NCBI GenBank assembly: GCA_965656875.1
Contig: CBFHMJ010000048.1
Location: forward strand, 83,372-147,371
Origin: CBFHMJ01 sp965656875
Lineage (GTDB): Bacteria; Pseudomonadota; Gammaproteobacteria; Enterobacterales; Alteromonadaceae
Reading direction: 5' to 3'
Length of the DNA: 64,000 nt
Positions 6,320 to 16,177 of this stretch are shown here, one piece after another (position 1 is the stretch's first letter; the number at the start of each line of letters is the position of its first letter). The notes below the pieces were generated by a model that was given only the letters and a program-made list of their open reading frames with translations, was not told the DNA's origin and made no database searches. Position numbers and translations under genes: made by a program.

Positions 6320-8737
6320 ATGACTGAAACGAATTATGATTCATCCAGTATCAAGGTATTAAAAGGCCTCGACGCAGTAAGAAAAAGACCTGGAATGTAT
6401 ATCGGTGATACTGATGACGGTACTGGATTACATCATATGGTCTTCGAGGTAGTTGATAATTCTATCGACGAAGCATTAGCTGGCTACTGTAGTGAAATCT
6501 ACACGACGATTCATGCAGATGGCTCTGTTTCTGTCAGAGACAATGGACGCGGAATTCCTGTTGCAATTCACCCGGAAGAAGGTGTTTCTGCTGCTCAGGT
6601 AATCATGACGGTACTACACGCCGGTGGTAAATTTGACGATAACTCTTATAAAGTTTCGGGTGGTTTACACGGTGTTGGTGTGTCAGTAGTTAACGCGCTA
6701 TCCAGTAAATTACAATTAAGAATTCGTCGTGAAGGTAAATTACACGAACAAATTTATCGCATTGGTGAGCCTCAAGATCCATTGGCAGTTATTGGTGACA
6801 CTGAAGCGACGGGTACTGAAGTTCGTTTCTGGCCATCATCAGATATCTTCAGTGATACTGAATTTCACTATGATATTCTCGCTAAGCGTTTACGCGAACT
6901 TTCATTCCTTAACTCCGGCGTTTGTATCATCTTAACGGATGAGCGTGATGGTAAAACTGATACTTTTAAGTATGAAGGTGGTATTGCTGCTTTTGTTGAA
7001 TATTTGAATCGAGCGAAAACGCCAATTCATAAAATGCCTTTCCATTTCAACTCTGAGCGAGAAGATGGAATTTCAGTTGAAGTATCTATGCAATGGAATG
7101 ATAGCTTCCAGGAAAATATCTTCTGTTTTACGAATAATATTCCACAGCGTGATGGTGGTACTCACCTTGCAGGTTTCCGTGCTGCATTAACTCGAACGCT
7201 AAACTCCTATATGGATAAAGAAGGTTTCAATAAGAAAATGAAATCTTCTGCGACGGGTGATGATGCTCGAGAAGGTCTAACGGCTGTTATTTCCGTAAAA
7301 GTACCTGATCCAAAATTCTCTTCTCAGACAAAAGATAAACTGGTTTCTTCTGAAGTTAAATCTGCAGTAGAAAGTGCGATGGCTGAAAAGCTACAAGAAT
7401 TTCTACTTGAGAATCCAACAGACTCTAAAATCATCGTGCAGAAAATCATTGATGCATCACGAGCCCGTGAAGCGGCTCGTAAAGCACGTGAAATGACGCG
7501 ACGTAAAGGGGCATTGGATATTGCAGGATTACCTGGAAAACTAGCTGATTGTCAGGAAAAAGATCCTGCACTCTCTGAACTATACATAGTGGAGGGTGAC
7601 TCGGCCGGTGGTTCAGCCAAGCAAGGTCGAAACAGAAAGAATCAGGCAATCTTGCCACTTAAAGGTAAGATTCTGAATGTTGAGAAAGCTCGCTTCGATA
7701 AAATGCTATCGTCTCAGGAAGTCGGCACACTTATTACTGCATTAGGTTGTGGAATTGGTCGTGATGAATATGACCCGGAAAAACTACGATATCACAGCAT
7801 TATTATCATGACTGATGCGGATGTGGATGGTTCTCACATTCGAACGTTATTACTAACGTTTTTCTACCGTCAAATGCCAGAAATTCTGGAGCGTGGATAT
7901 ATTTATATTGCTCAGCCTCCTCTTTATAAAGTGAAGAAAGGAAAGCAAGAACAGTACATCAAAGATGATCCTGCACTGACGGCTTACTTAACAACAATAG
8001 CGTTAGACAATGCATCATTACACGTTAATGTCGATGCTCCGGGAATCTCAGGTGCCTCATTAGAGAACCTGGTAACCGAGTACAATAATGGTATGGCTAT
8101 TGTTCAGCGACTTGCGCGTAAAACCCCAGAGACATTATTGAATCGAATGATTTATCAGAATCGCATCACGACGGATACACTGAAGAATCAATCAGCGGTT
8201 CAAGACTGGGTTGAAGCATTCGTTGCTGATCTGGCTAACCATGAAACTAACAGTAATGTTTACACGGCCAGTGTTTATGAAGACGCAGAGCGTAATCAAT
8301 TCCTGCCTCGCATTACGATCAGACAGCACGGTATTGATAACGATTACACTTTCAACCAGGATTTCATTGAATCAGCTGACTATCAAGCGCTAGCTAAACT
8401 AGGCGAGGCCATTGGTTCATTGCTTGATGAAGATGCGTTTGTTAAACGAGGTGAAAAAACGCGACCGGTTAAGACATTTGTTGAAGCGCTGAACTGGTTG
8501 ATGGATGAATCAAAACGTGGTCTTTATATCCAACGATACAAAGGTCTTGGTGAGATGAATCCAGAGCAGCTTTGGGAAACAACGATGGACCCTGAAGTAC
8601 GTCGCATGCTTCGAGTAACAATTGAAGATGCAATTGCAGCCGACATGCTCTTCACGACGTTGATGGGCGACCAGGTTGAACCACGGCGAGAGTTCATTGA
8701 AACAAACGCACTGAAAGTATCAAACTTAGATGTGTAG
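6320..8737 (+). CDS. gyrB: DNA gyrase subunit B
   Basis: 805 residues, matching the usual gammaproteobacterial length. The GHKL ATPase starts with GLDAVRKRPGMYIGDT. The TOPRIM domain carries EGDSAGGSAKQGRNR (from about residue 425) and the metal-binding DADVDGSHI. The C-terminal tail has the conserved YKGLGEMNPEQLWETTMDP. GyrB supplies ATP hydrolysis for negative supercoiling together with GyrA. It starts 18 bases after recF and is followed by a clear terminator, so it closes the dnaA cluster. Confidence 0.99.
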   Translation: MTETNYDSSSIKVLKGLDAVRKRPGMYIGDTDDGTGLHHMVFEVVDNSIDEALAGYCSEIYTTIHADGSVSVRDNGRGIPVAIHPEEGVSAAQVIMTVLHAGGKFDDNSYKVSGGLHGVGVSVVNALSSKLQLRIRREGKLHEQIYRIGEPQDPLAVIGDTEATGTEVRFWPSSDIFSDTEFHYDILAKRLRELSFLNSGVCIILTDERDGKTDTFKYEGGIAAFVEYLNRAKTPIHKMPFHFNSEREDGISVEVSMQWNDSFQENIFCFTNNIPQRDGGTHLAGFRAALTRTLNSYMDKEGFNKKMKSSATGDDAREGLTAVISVKVPDPKFSSQTKDKLVSSEVKSAVESAMAEKLQEFLLENPTDSKIIVQKIIDASRAREAARKAREMTRRKGALDIAGLPGKLADCQEKDPALSELYIVEGDSAGGSAKQGRNRKNQAILPLKGKILNVEKARFDKMLSSQEVGTLITALGCGIGRDEYDPEKLRYHSIIIMTDADVDGSHIRTLLLTFFYRQMPEILERGYIYIAQPPLYKVKKGKQEQYIKDDPALTAYLTTIALDNASLHVNVDAPGISGASLENLVTEYNNGMAIVQRLARKTPETLLNRMIYQNRITTDTLKNQSAVQDWVEAFVADLANHETNSNVYTASVYEDAERNQFLPRITIRQHGIDNDYTFNQDFIESADYQALAKLGEAIGSLLDEDAFVKRGEKTRPVKTFVEALNWLMDESKRGLYIQRYKGLGEMNPEQLWETTMDPEVRRMLRVTIEDAIAADMLFTTLMGDQVEPRREFIETNALKVSNLDV

Positions 8738-8765
8738 TCGTAACTAAAGCATAAAAAACATGATA

Positions 8766-8793
8766 AACCCAAGAGTAATACTCTTGGGTTTTG
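8766..8793 (+). terminator. Rho-independent terminator after gyrB
   Basis: Perfect 11-bp stem (8766-8776 with 8780-8790), 3-base loop and a T-rich tail, 28 bases after the gyrB stop. Confidence 0.88.
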
Positions 8794-8872
8794 CCGTATA
8801 AAGATACCAATAATTTTTAATTAATCACGCATACGAAAGCTGAATGCTGGTATGCCTATAAGAAATAAAACC

Positions 8873-9796
8873 ATGGAAAAATACGACATTAATACCTTCC
8901 AGGGCCTGATACTGGCCTTACAAGACTACTGGGCAAAACAGGGCTGTGTCATCGTTCAACCTCTGGATATGGAAGTAGGCGCAGGCACATTCCATCCGAT
9001 GACTTTTTTAAAGTCTATTGGTCCGGAACCAATGAGCAGCGCATATGTACAACCATGTCGCCGACCAGCCGATGGCCGATATGGTGAAAATCCAAATCGA
9101 CTACAGCATTACTATCAATTCCAGGTTGTACTGAAGCCTTCTCCAGACAATATTCAGGAGTTGTATTTAGGCTCTCTGAAAGCCCTTGGATTGGACTTAT
9201 TGGTTCATGATATCCGATTCGTTGAAGACAACTGGGAATCGCCTACATTGGGCGCCTGGGGCCTTGGATGGGAAGTCTGGTTAAACGGCATGGAAGTCAC
9301 TCAGTTCACATACTTCCAGCAGGTTGGTGGTCTTGAATGTTCACCAGTAACTGGTGAAATTACATATGGTCTTGAGCGACTGGCGATGTATCTACAAAAT
9401 GTAGATAGCATCTATGATTTAGTCTGGACAGATGGACCTTTGGGTAAAGTCACTTACCGAGATGTTTTCCATCAAAATGAAGTAGAGCAGTCTACCTATA
9501 ATTTTGAACATGCTGATGTTCCGGCATTGTTTGCTCAATTTGACCAGTGTGAAGCAGAAAGTCAGTCTCTAATCGAAGCGGGATTGCCGTTACCTGCTTA
9601 TGAAAAAGCAATGAAAGCTTCTCATGCTTTTAATTTACTGGATGCTCGTCACGCCATCTCAGTGACAGAGCGACAACGTTACATTCTTCGAGTCAGAGCG
9701 CTCTCAAAGGCGTGTGCTGAAGCTTACTATGCCTCACGCGAAGCATTAGGCTTCCCACTTTGTCAAAGCAACAATAACGATAAGGAGAGCGTGTAA
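8873..9796 (+). CDS. glyQ: Glycyl-tRNA synthetase alpha chain
   Basis: 307 residues from the ATG at 8873, giving the family start MEKYDINTFQGLILALQDYW; an upstream in-frame ATG at 8852 would add seven residues. Class II synthetase motifs include QPCRRPADGRYGENPNRLQ and the substrate-binding core GGLECSPVTGEITYGLERL. The alpha chain, with the beta chain GlyS, forms the bacterial heterotetramer that charges tRNA-Gly. Its stop codon overlaps the glyS start by one base (TAATG), so the two are translationally coupled. Confidence 0.98.
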   Translation: MEKYDINTFQGLILALQDYWAKQGCVIVQPLDMEVGAGTFHPMTFLKSIGPEPMSSAYVQPCRRPADGRYGENPNRLQHYYQFQVVLKPSPDNIQELYLGSLKALGLDLLVHDIRFVEDNWESPTLGAWGLGWEVWLNGMEVTQFTYFQQVGGLECSPVTGEITYGLERLAMYLQNVDSIYDLVWTDGPLGKVTYRDVFHQNEVEQSTYNFEHADVPALFAQFDQCEAESQSLIEAGLPLPAYEKAMKASHAFNLLDARHAISVTERQRYILRVRALSKACAEAYYASREALGFPLCQSNNNDKESV

Positions 9797-11865
9797 TGAG
9801 CGTAAAAAATCTGTTAATCGAGATTGGAACGGAAGAGCTTCCTCCAAAATCATTGCGCAAATTGGCTGAAGCATTCCGTGCGAACATGCTAACCCAAATG
9901 GAAAAGCTGGCACTAAACTTCGACACTATTACCTGGTATGCCGCTCCACGACGTTTAGTTCTTCATGTTGAAGCTTTACATGCTACACAGCCAGATAAAG
10001 TCGTTGAAAAGCGTGGTCCGGCTGTAACATCAGCGTTTGATGCTGATGGTAATCCAACAAAAGCTGCTTTAGGTTGGGCTCGTGGTAATGGTATTACCGT
10101 TGAAGAAGCTGACCGCCTTGAGACAGAAAAGGGTGCATGGTTATTTCATAAAGCGACGGTGAAAGGAAGGCATATCAGCGAACTTTTACCAGCTGCGATA
10201 AATGAAGCGCTTCACAAGTTACCTATTCCAAAATTAATGAGATGGGGTGATTCACGGACTCAGTTCGTTCGTCCTGTACACACTGCTACTGTATTATTCG
10301 GCAGCGATATCATTGCCGGGAATATTCTTGATGTTGCAATCTCGAATAAAATGAATGGTCATCGTTTCCACACTGACGAGCAGGTAACGATTACACATGC
10401 TGATGATTACTTAAAAGTAATGAGAGAAGCATGGGTTGTTGCTGATTATGAAGAGCGTAAAACAACCATCAGAAGTCAGGTCGAAGCTGCGGCGAGTGAG
10501 CATAATGGTGTCGCTGTAATTGACGAAGATTTACTGGAAGAAGTTACATCTTTGGTTGAATGGCCTGAAACACTGGTTGGAAGTTTTGAAGAACGTTTCT
10601 TGTCAGTGCCATCTGAAGCATTGATCTACACAATGCAAGATAATCAGAAATACTTTGCGTTAAAAGATGAGCAGGGAAATCTGCTACCTAAATTTATCTT
10701 CGTATCAAACATTAAGAGTAAAGATCCTGTTCAGGTGATTGAAGGTAATGAAAAGGTCATCCGCCCGAGATTAGCTGATGCTGATTTCTTCTTCGAAACG
10801 GATAAGAAGAAGACTTTGGAGTCCCGTCTTGAGAGCCTGGAAACTGTTTTATTTGAAAAGCGCCTGGGTAGCTTGAAAGACAAATCAGATCGCATTTCTG
10901 CACTGGCAGCCTGGATTGCAACAGAAATTGGTGCTGACGCAGAACTGTCGGCTCGTGCTGGCTTGCTTAGTAAAACTGATTTAATGACTGAAATGGTTAT
11001 GGAGTTTACCGACATTCAGGGCGTCATGGGTATGTATTATGCCCGTCATGATGGTGAGCACGAAGACGTTGCTTTGGCATTAAATCAGCAGTATCAGCCT
11101 CGTTTTTCAGGCGATGTACTTCCTGAAAACCTGGTTAGTTGTGCTGTGGCTATTGCTGACAAAGTTGATACGCTGGTTGGTATCTTTGGAATTGGTCAGC
11201 AGCCTAAAGCTGATAAAGACCCATATGCTCTTCGTCGTGCTGCGATCGGTGCGTTAAGAATCATCGTAGAAAAATCACTACCGTTAGATTTGACGACTTT
11301 ACTGGCAAAAGGCGAAGAACTTTATGGTGATAAATTAACTCAGGAAAATACGACAGAAGCAGTTATTGACTTTATGCTTGCTCGATTTAATACCTGGTAT
11401 CAGGATGCTGGTATTGATGTCGATGTTATTCAAGCCGTGCAGGTAAGACGTCCAACTCGCCCAGTTGATTTCCATCAGCGAGTGAATGCAGTAAATGTAT
11501 TCCGTAAGTTGGAAGAAGCACAATCATTGGCGGCTGCTAACAAACGAGTAGCAAACATTCTGGCTAAGTTTGATGGTGACTTACCTGAAGCTGTCAATGA
11601 TACCTTGCTGAGCGAAGAGGCTGAAAAAGCACTGGCGAAAGCGGTGGCAGATAAGCAAGACAGTCTTGCGTCAGCATTTGACGCAGGTGACTATCAAACC
11701 GTATTAACCGAATTGGCAACTTTACGAACTACAGTTGATGATTTCTTTGATAACGTCATGGTTATGGCAGAAGACGACAGTGTTAAACAGAACCGTTTGG
11801 CATTGCTTAATGGCCTGCGTAATCTGTTCTTACGAGTTGCTGATATTTCGTTACTTCAGTCTTAA
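9796..11865 (+). CDS. glyS: Glycyl-tRNA synthetase beta chain
   Basis: 689 residues, the same length as E. coli GlyS. It opens with NLLIEIGTEELPPKSL, the conserved beta-chain start, and has the B3/4-like and HD-like central parts (DLMTEMVMEFTDIQGVMG). Its C-terminal anticodon-binding domain ends FFDNVMVMAEDDSVKQNRL. It recognises tRNA-Gly and completes the heterotetramer with GlyQ. It overlaps glyQ by one base and is followed by a strong terminator. Confidence 0.98.
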   Translation: MSVKNLLIEIGTEELPPKSLRKLAEAFRANMLTQMEKLALNFDTITWYAAPRRLVLHVEALHATQPDKVVEKRGPAVTSAFDADGNPTKAALGWARGNGITVEEADRLETEKGAWLFHKATVKGRHISELLPAAINEALHKLPIPKLMRWGDSRTQFVRPVHTATVLFGSDIIAGNILDVAISNKMNGHRFHTDEQVTITHADDYLKVMREAWVVADYEERKTTIRSQVEAAASEHNGVAVIDEDLLEEVTSLVEWPETLVGSFEERFLSVPSEALIYTMQDNQKYFALKDEQGNLLPKFIFVSNIKSKDPVQVIEGNEKVIRPRLADADFFFETDKKKTLESRLESLETVLFEKRLGSLKDKSDRISALAAWIATEIGADAELSARAGLLSKTDLMTEMVMEFTDIQGVMGMYYARHDGEHEDVALALNQQYQPRFSGDVLPENLVSCAVAIADKVDTLVGIFGIGQQPKADKDPYALRRAAIGALRIIVEKSLPLDLTTLLAKGEELYGDKLTQENTTEAVIDFMLARFNTWYQDAGIDVDVIQAVQVRRPTRPVDFHQRVNAVNVFRKLEEAQSLAAANKRVANILAKFDGDLPEAVNDTLLSEEAEKALAKAVADKQDSLASAFDAGDYQTVLTELATLRTTVDDFFDNVMVMAEDDSVKQNRLALLNGLRNLFLRVADISLLQS

Positions 11866-11915
11866 GCAGTAGAAAAGCTGATTAGCTATGTTGTAGTGAA
11901 AACATATTGAAAAGG

Positions 11916-11946
11916 AAAGCCGGTGTTGTAGTCACCGGCTTTTTTG
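11916..11946 (+). terminator. Rho-independent terminator after glyS
   Basis: 10-bp GC-rich stem (11916-11925 with 11933-11942), 7-base loop and a run of T residues at 11940-11945, 50 bases after the glyS stop. Confidence 0.92.
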
Positions 11947-12009
11947 TATCTGGCTAAGGTGTTGGTTCTATATCTCTCAGGTATTGAGAATTCAAAGGAG
12001 AGTGGGGAG

Positions 12010-14319
12010 CTACTCTGATTCTTCAGGAGCAATTGCGGGAGAGTTTTTACGGACTATCTTTCGTTTTTGAAATTTAAATTTGAGTGTAGATAATAAACTT
12101 TGTTTGAAAGGATATTTACGGTTTGAGCCACCAACTCTGAGCGTTTGAAACTTGAAACGTGATGGTCCGTTTACACTATTCTTTTCGATATCAAACCAGC
12201 GTGAATAGATTTTATCTGATGGTCCGCTTAGGTGGTAATACTTCAATTCATCATTTCTTAAAGACGTAACAATTAAACAACTGGTATTCATCGAAGTGAC
12301 AGTATTTGCTTTGTGCTCTCCTTGATGAGATACCGATATTTTTTGCAATAGCGTATCGAAATAGCCCGTAAGCGTCCTGACATTATTTTGAATGCGTAGA
12401 GGAATATGAAAAAGCGTTGCACCAAACAGCGTAACAGGTTTTAGCACCGGCTTATAAAAATGTGTTTTATCTTTACAGCTATAAACTGCTTTTGAAGCTT
12501 GCTCGAATACATCAACCTGAGAAGTACGGCGGTAAATAAATGAGCCTGGATCGAGCAAAAAGGCATTTAAACTGGCCATGAAAAACGGATCATTTCTCAA
12601 CAAATACCAACTTGCAGGCGAAAACTGTTGTTGGTTAAATCCGAGCCGCTCAAAACAGAACGCCAGTAACGACTCATAAAAATAGCCGAATAACCATCCT
12701 CCACGATTTCCTTCATCAAACTGACAATCCCAGGACTTCAGTTCGTCATAAGGCGATTCATCTGGAAGAACAGGCGATAGAATCTCTAAAAACTTTTCAG
12801 CTACAGATGAATAAGTATTTTGACAAATAAGTGCTAGCTGAGCAGGAGAGAGCCGTTGATGACTATTTAGTAAAGAGTGTGCGAGCTGACTTGATGCTGT
12901 CGTTGTCGATCCTTTCATTAATAATGTTCGCATCGGTATGTCGAGAGGAAGTGTCAGACTGTTGTCGGCTGGGTTCTTCAGTACTGACTTATCAGTTATC
13001 GCATTGAAAAAACTGGCATGATGTGTCGTATCCGTAGCGTCAACAGGCGTCATTAACGTCGATGGAACAGGTTCTGTTTCGAGAGAACGTTTTAATTTAA
13101 AGCCTGTTTTTAGGGCGAGAATACTACTGGACTCGGCAAGTGAAAACTGCCAACCAAATTCGAGTTGATTTAGTAAGGTATAGGCCGTTACCACATCTTT
13201 GGATTGCCATAATTTCATCAATACTGTCAGTGACTGCATGCCACTTACGTCAGTGAGATCCTGGACCAGTGATACTCGATGTGACTTCCACGGATCACCC
13301 AGTGCAGTCCCCAACTCATTTTCATAAACTTTAAGAACGTAATCGCCACCATTACGACGTCTTATGACTTCCTGGCGACAGGTAAAAGTCTGCCAGCTAT
13401 CATCGGGTTCGCGTTTGAATTGTCCCATGCTGCATTGCTCAAACAGATGCCGCAACTGATAGCGGGTATCTGGCGTAAAGCCCCAACTCAACGACGCTGA
13501 CCGCCCGGAGAAAATAACTGGTATGCCAGGCAGTGTGACACCCATTGCGTAGAAGCTGTCAGACTCAAGGTTGACCAGATAATGGCAATCTGGAATCTGA
13601 TTGCTAAAGAAGGGAGATGAAAATGCCAGTAATGGCGTGAAAGTACGACTTTTATTTTTACTAACGACTTGAGTGCTATTTGGGAAGAGTAATGGAAAAC
13701 CGAGAGTTGCCAGGTGTTCTATAACGTCATTAAATGCATCGACATTATTTAACTCATGATTAGGCAGGAGAGCAGCAATATCATCATCGTCCTTAATGGC
13801 TCGAAATTTACGAAGGAAGTTAATTTTGTTGTCATTACCTATTTCACTTCGAGCAAGCGTAAGCCAAAAATTGATTTGATTTCTTTTGAGGGAAGCATCT
13901 GCTGCATAATAAATTGCATTGAGGAGCAGGAGCGTATCCGTTAACTTCCAGGGTTCAATTTTTATTCCTTTAAATAGATGTGAAAGCCTGAACGATTCAG
14001 AAAATGCCTGATTAATTCCGGCGGTATAAGCTTCCAGACAAACAAGATCTTCGACAGATAAGTTATCAAGTTGTCGTTCAACATGCCTAAGCTGACCTGG
14101 CATTCTGCGAAAGAAAATATCGGTTCGAAAATTTTCTTCACTATCTTCGATAAGCTCACAGAGTCGCCCTTGAGCGATCGCTCGCCACATGACTAATTGT
14201 TTTTGTCGATCATATCCATGAGCAAAGCCAAAACCACGAAAAATAGTAGAAAGCTTACTACCAGAGATATGTGGAATACCTTGTTTATCTCGAAATAAAA
14301 ACAATGAATTATCAGCCAT
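12010..14319 (-). CDS. Divergent penicillin-acylase-like (S45/Ntn hydrolase family) protein
   Basis: 769 residues from the ATG at 14319; a GTG three codons upstream is possible. The N-terminus has the S45 pattern D..GIPHISG...GFGFAHGYDRQKQL and GRLCELI. A central segment with PLLAFSSPF, GVTLPGIPVIFSGR and SLSWGFT matches the beta-chain start region. The expected nucleophile segment (Ser-Asn before Trp, then PLLA.DPH) is altered: PNSTQVV (Ser at about residue 215) and SSP in place of DPH. No signal peptide is visible, whereas family members are usually periplasmic. Autocatalytic processing and acylase activity are therefore uncertain; it could be inactive or specialised. Confidence 0.72.
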   Translation of the reverse strand: MADNSLFLFRDKQGIPHISGSKLSTIFRGFGFAHGYDRQKQLVMWRAIAQGRLCELIEDSEENFRTDIFFRRMPGQLRHVERQLDNLSVEDLVCLEAYTAGINQAFSESFRLSHLFKGIKIEPWKLTDTLLLLNAIYYAADASLKRNQINFWLTLARSEIGNDNKINFLRKFRAIKDDDDIAALLPNHELNNVDAFNDVIEHLATLGFPLLFPNSTQVVSKNKSRTFTPLLAFSSPFFSNQIPDCHYLVNLESDSFYAMGVTLPGIPVIFSGRSASLSWGFTPDTRYQLRHLFEQCSMGQFKREPDDSWQTFTCRQEVIRRRNGGDYVLKVYENELGTALGDPWKSHRVSLVQDLTDVSGMQSLTVLMKLWQSKDVVTAYTLLNQLEFGWQFSLAESSSILALKTGFKLKRSLETEPVPSTLMTPVDATDTTHHASFFNAITDKSVLKNPADNSLTLPLDIPMRTLLMKGSTTTASSQLAHSLLNSHQRLSPAQLALICQNTYSSVAEKFLEILSPVLPDESPYDELKSWDCQFDEGNRGGWLFGYFYESLLAFCFERLGFNQQQFSPASWYLLRNDPFFMASLNAFLLDPGSFIYRRTSQVDVFEQASKAVYSCKDKTHFYKPVLKPVTLFGATLFHIPLRIQNNVRTLTGYFDTLLQKISVSHQGEHKANTVTSMNTSCLIVTSLRNDELKYYHLSGPSDKIYSRWFDIEKNSVNGPSRFKFQTLRVGGSNRKYPFKQSLLSTLKFKFQKRKIVRKNSPAIAPEESE

Positions 14320-14471
14320 ATAACCCACTCAACGATCTTACTGACAACACCTTACAGCGAAATGAATTTTAGCGCTATAGCGTTAGTTGGGCAAAGAAGG
14401 CGAAACTTTACTTTGAACCTGGTGAAGACGTTATAAAATGATAATTCGTTCTTCGGCTTGTGGAGAAATAC

Positions 14472-14987
14472 ATGAATATCCAGGCGTTAATCGACTCACT
14501 CAATAATACAGGTTTAAAAACTCCTTTGGAGACGTGGGACCCGCCTTATTGTGGACCACTGGATCTGATTATTAAAGCGAATGGTGAGTGGTTGTATCAA
14601 GGAACTCCGATAACACGACAAAAGATTATTAATTTGTTTGCATCTGTACTGTGTGTTGAAGAGAACGAGTACTTCTTAAAAACGCCGGTAGAAAAAGTCA
14701 GAATCGAGGTGGAACGTTATCCCTTTTTACATACTCAGTGGTGCGATAAATCAATAGATGGTGCTTCAATCATTGTTTTAACGACAAATGTAGGTGATGA
14801 AATTGCTTTACTGAACGGAGATACATTTGAGATCGAGGGGGATTACATCGCGACACAGATTCGTCGTGGATTAAAAGCTGGTCTCCATAGAAATGTTTAC
14901 TATCAACTCTGTGATCGTGCAAAAGAAGATGAAAAAGGAATGTATGTTGAAAGCAATAATCGTCGACATTATCTCTATCGATTTTGA
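14472..14987 (+). CDS. DUF1285 family protein
   Basis: 171 residues from the ATG at 14472, preceded by GGAG at good spacing; a GTG at 14460 is in frame but less likely. The motif W.PPYCGPLDLIIKANGEWLYQGTPITR, followed by LFASVLC and a segment about vertical placement of EKVRIEVERYPFL, is typical of the uncharacterised DUF1285 family found in many proteobacteria. It is a soluble protein without membrane segments. It is divergent from the acylase-like gene. No function is established that I can state. Confidence 0.8.
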   Translation: MNIQALIDSLNNTGLKTPLETWDPPYCGPLDLIIKANGEWLYQGTPITRQKIINLFASVLCVEENEYFLKTPVEKVRIEVERYPFLHTQWCDKSIDGASIIVLTTNVGDEIALLNGDTFEIEGDYIATQIRRGLKAGLHRNVYYQLCDRAKEDEKGMYVESNNRRHYLYRF

Positions 14988-15241
14988 TAAAAATCATTAT
15001 GTAAGCACTAACTAACTTAGGAAATGATTCATCTGTCTTTATCCAAAAAGGAACCAGACAATATCTGGATAAGGCAAGTAAAGAAAAGAAAACTTCACGG
15101 TGCCGGGAAAATATACACACTTAGTGTAATTTAGAGCGTTATCAGGCACTTAAAGGTGGATAATGGGTTGCGTGAATGTACCCTCAGGAGTATCTTTTTT
15201 GGCACGCTAATTCCGTATTCGCAGTTTAGTGGTGGTTTTTT

Positions 15242-15622
15242 ATGAGTCTGGCAACTAAGTTAATTAAACTTCGTAAAGAAAAGAACTTTACTCAACAGCA
15301 GCTAGCTGATGCTGTGGGTATTCATGTAAATAGTTTAAAGAAATATGAATCTGAGCAGGCGTTACCATCTCTTGAGGTGTTGAAGAAGTTGTCTGTATTC
15401 TGGCATGTATCAACAGACTTTCTGTTGTTTGATGAGTATGAACGTGGACCAGATAAAGATTTAAGTATGCAACTGGAGGCAATAAACCAATTTGACGATG
15501 AGGACCGTATGTTGGCGCTTGGTGTTCTCGAAGGATTGATTCTCAAGCATCAGGCCAAACAATCGTTAAATCGATTAGGCCTGGCAAAAACAACACGAGG
15601 GCTTGAGCCTCAGGAAGCTTAA
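15242..15622 (+). CDS. XRE-family (Cro/CI-type) helix-turn-helix regulator
   Basis: 126 residues. Residues about 6-62 form a classical Cro/CI helix-turn-helix: LIKLRKEKNFTQQQLADAV, then HVNSLKKYESEQALPSLEVL, then a VSTDFLLFDE helix. The C-terminal half is short, acidic and without a known sensor domain. Such proteins are sequence-specific DNA-binding repressors or activators; the target here is unknown. The gene stands alone, facing the DUF2489/yihI pair and sharing a terminator hairpin with it. Confidence 0.9.
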   Translation: MSLATKLIKLRKEKNFTQQQLADAVGIHVNSLKKYESEQALPSLEVLKKLSVFWHVSTDFLLFDEYERGPDKDLSMQLEAINQFDDEDRMLALGVLEGLILKHQAKQSLNRLGLAKTTRGLEPQEA

Positions 15623-15632
15623 AGAAAGATAG

Positions 15633-15660
15633 AGCAAGTCAGCGTTAGCTGACTTGCTTT
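15633..15660. terminator. Bidirectional terminator between the XRE gene and the DUF2489 gene
   Basis: Perfect 11-bp stem (15633-15643 with 15648-15658) and a 4-base loop. The minus-strand stop codon of the facing gene (15645-15647) lies in the loop, so its last codons are encoded by the stem. T residues follow on the plus strand. Confidence 0.75.
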
Positions 15661-16154
15661 ACTATTTGAAATGGATCGCTTGCTGGGTAAGTTTCTAACA
15701 ACGATTCGATATCCGCTGAAATTTGTTCTTTTAAATCTGCCTCTAATTTCCAACGTTCAAAGTCTTGCTTCATTCTTTCTGTTTTAGGAAGCTCCAGACG
15801 CGCTTTATGTGTTGGTAGGTGCTTGATACCTTGATACAACTCATAAATACCCGGATAGGCTTTCTGGCGTCCTTCTACCTGATTACCTGTGTCATCCAGC
15901 AAATGATCAATTAAATGAAAGATTCGAATGCTACCTTCAGATAAATCACACTGCTCTTGTTTCATCGCCAGTGCAATCGTACCAATTTGATCGGCTAACT
16001 CATCATTACGCTGTTTAATCACAGTAGCGGCTTCTTCCTGTTTCCGCTTTAACTGTCTGAACAATATCAGGGCGTAAATACCAAGCCCCAGCGTGATCAT
16101 TGTCCCGACAATCCAGATTATGGTTAGTGTCAGGTCAGTTTGTGCGTCAGTCAT
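15645..16154 (-). CDS. DUF2489 membrane-anchored protein
   Basis: 169 residues with one N-terminal membrane helix (about residues 9-31), a coiled-coil-prone basic stretch (RQLKRKQEEAATVIKQRND) and a soluble domain with the DUF2489 pattern SEGSIRIFHLIDHLL ... YPGIYELYQGIKHLPTH. The function of the family is unknown. It follows yihI by 23 bases on the same strand and probably shares its transcript, an association also seen in other gammaproteobacteria. Confidence 0.8.
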   Translation of the reverse strand: MTDAQTDLTLTIIWIVGTMITLGLGIYALILFRQLKRKQEEAATVIKQRNDELADQIGTIALAMKQEQCDLSEGSIRIFHLIDHLLDDTGNQVEGRQKAYPGIYELYQGIKHLPTHKARLELPKTERMKQDFERWKLEADLKEQISADIESLLETYPASDPFQIVKQVS

Positions 16155-16177
16155 AGTATGGCGTCTCGCTGTCGTAA

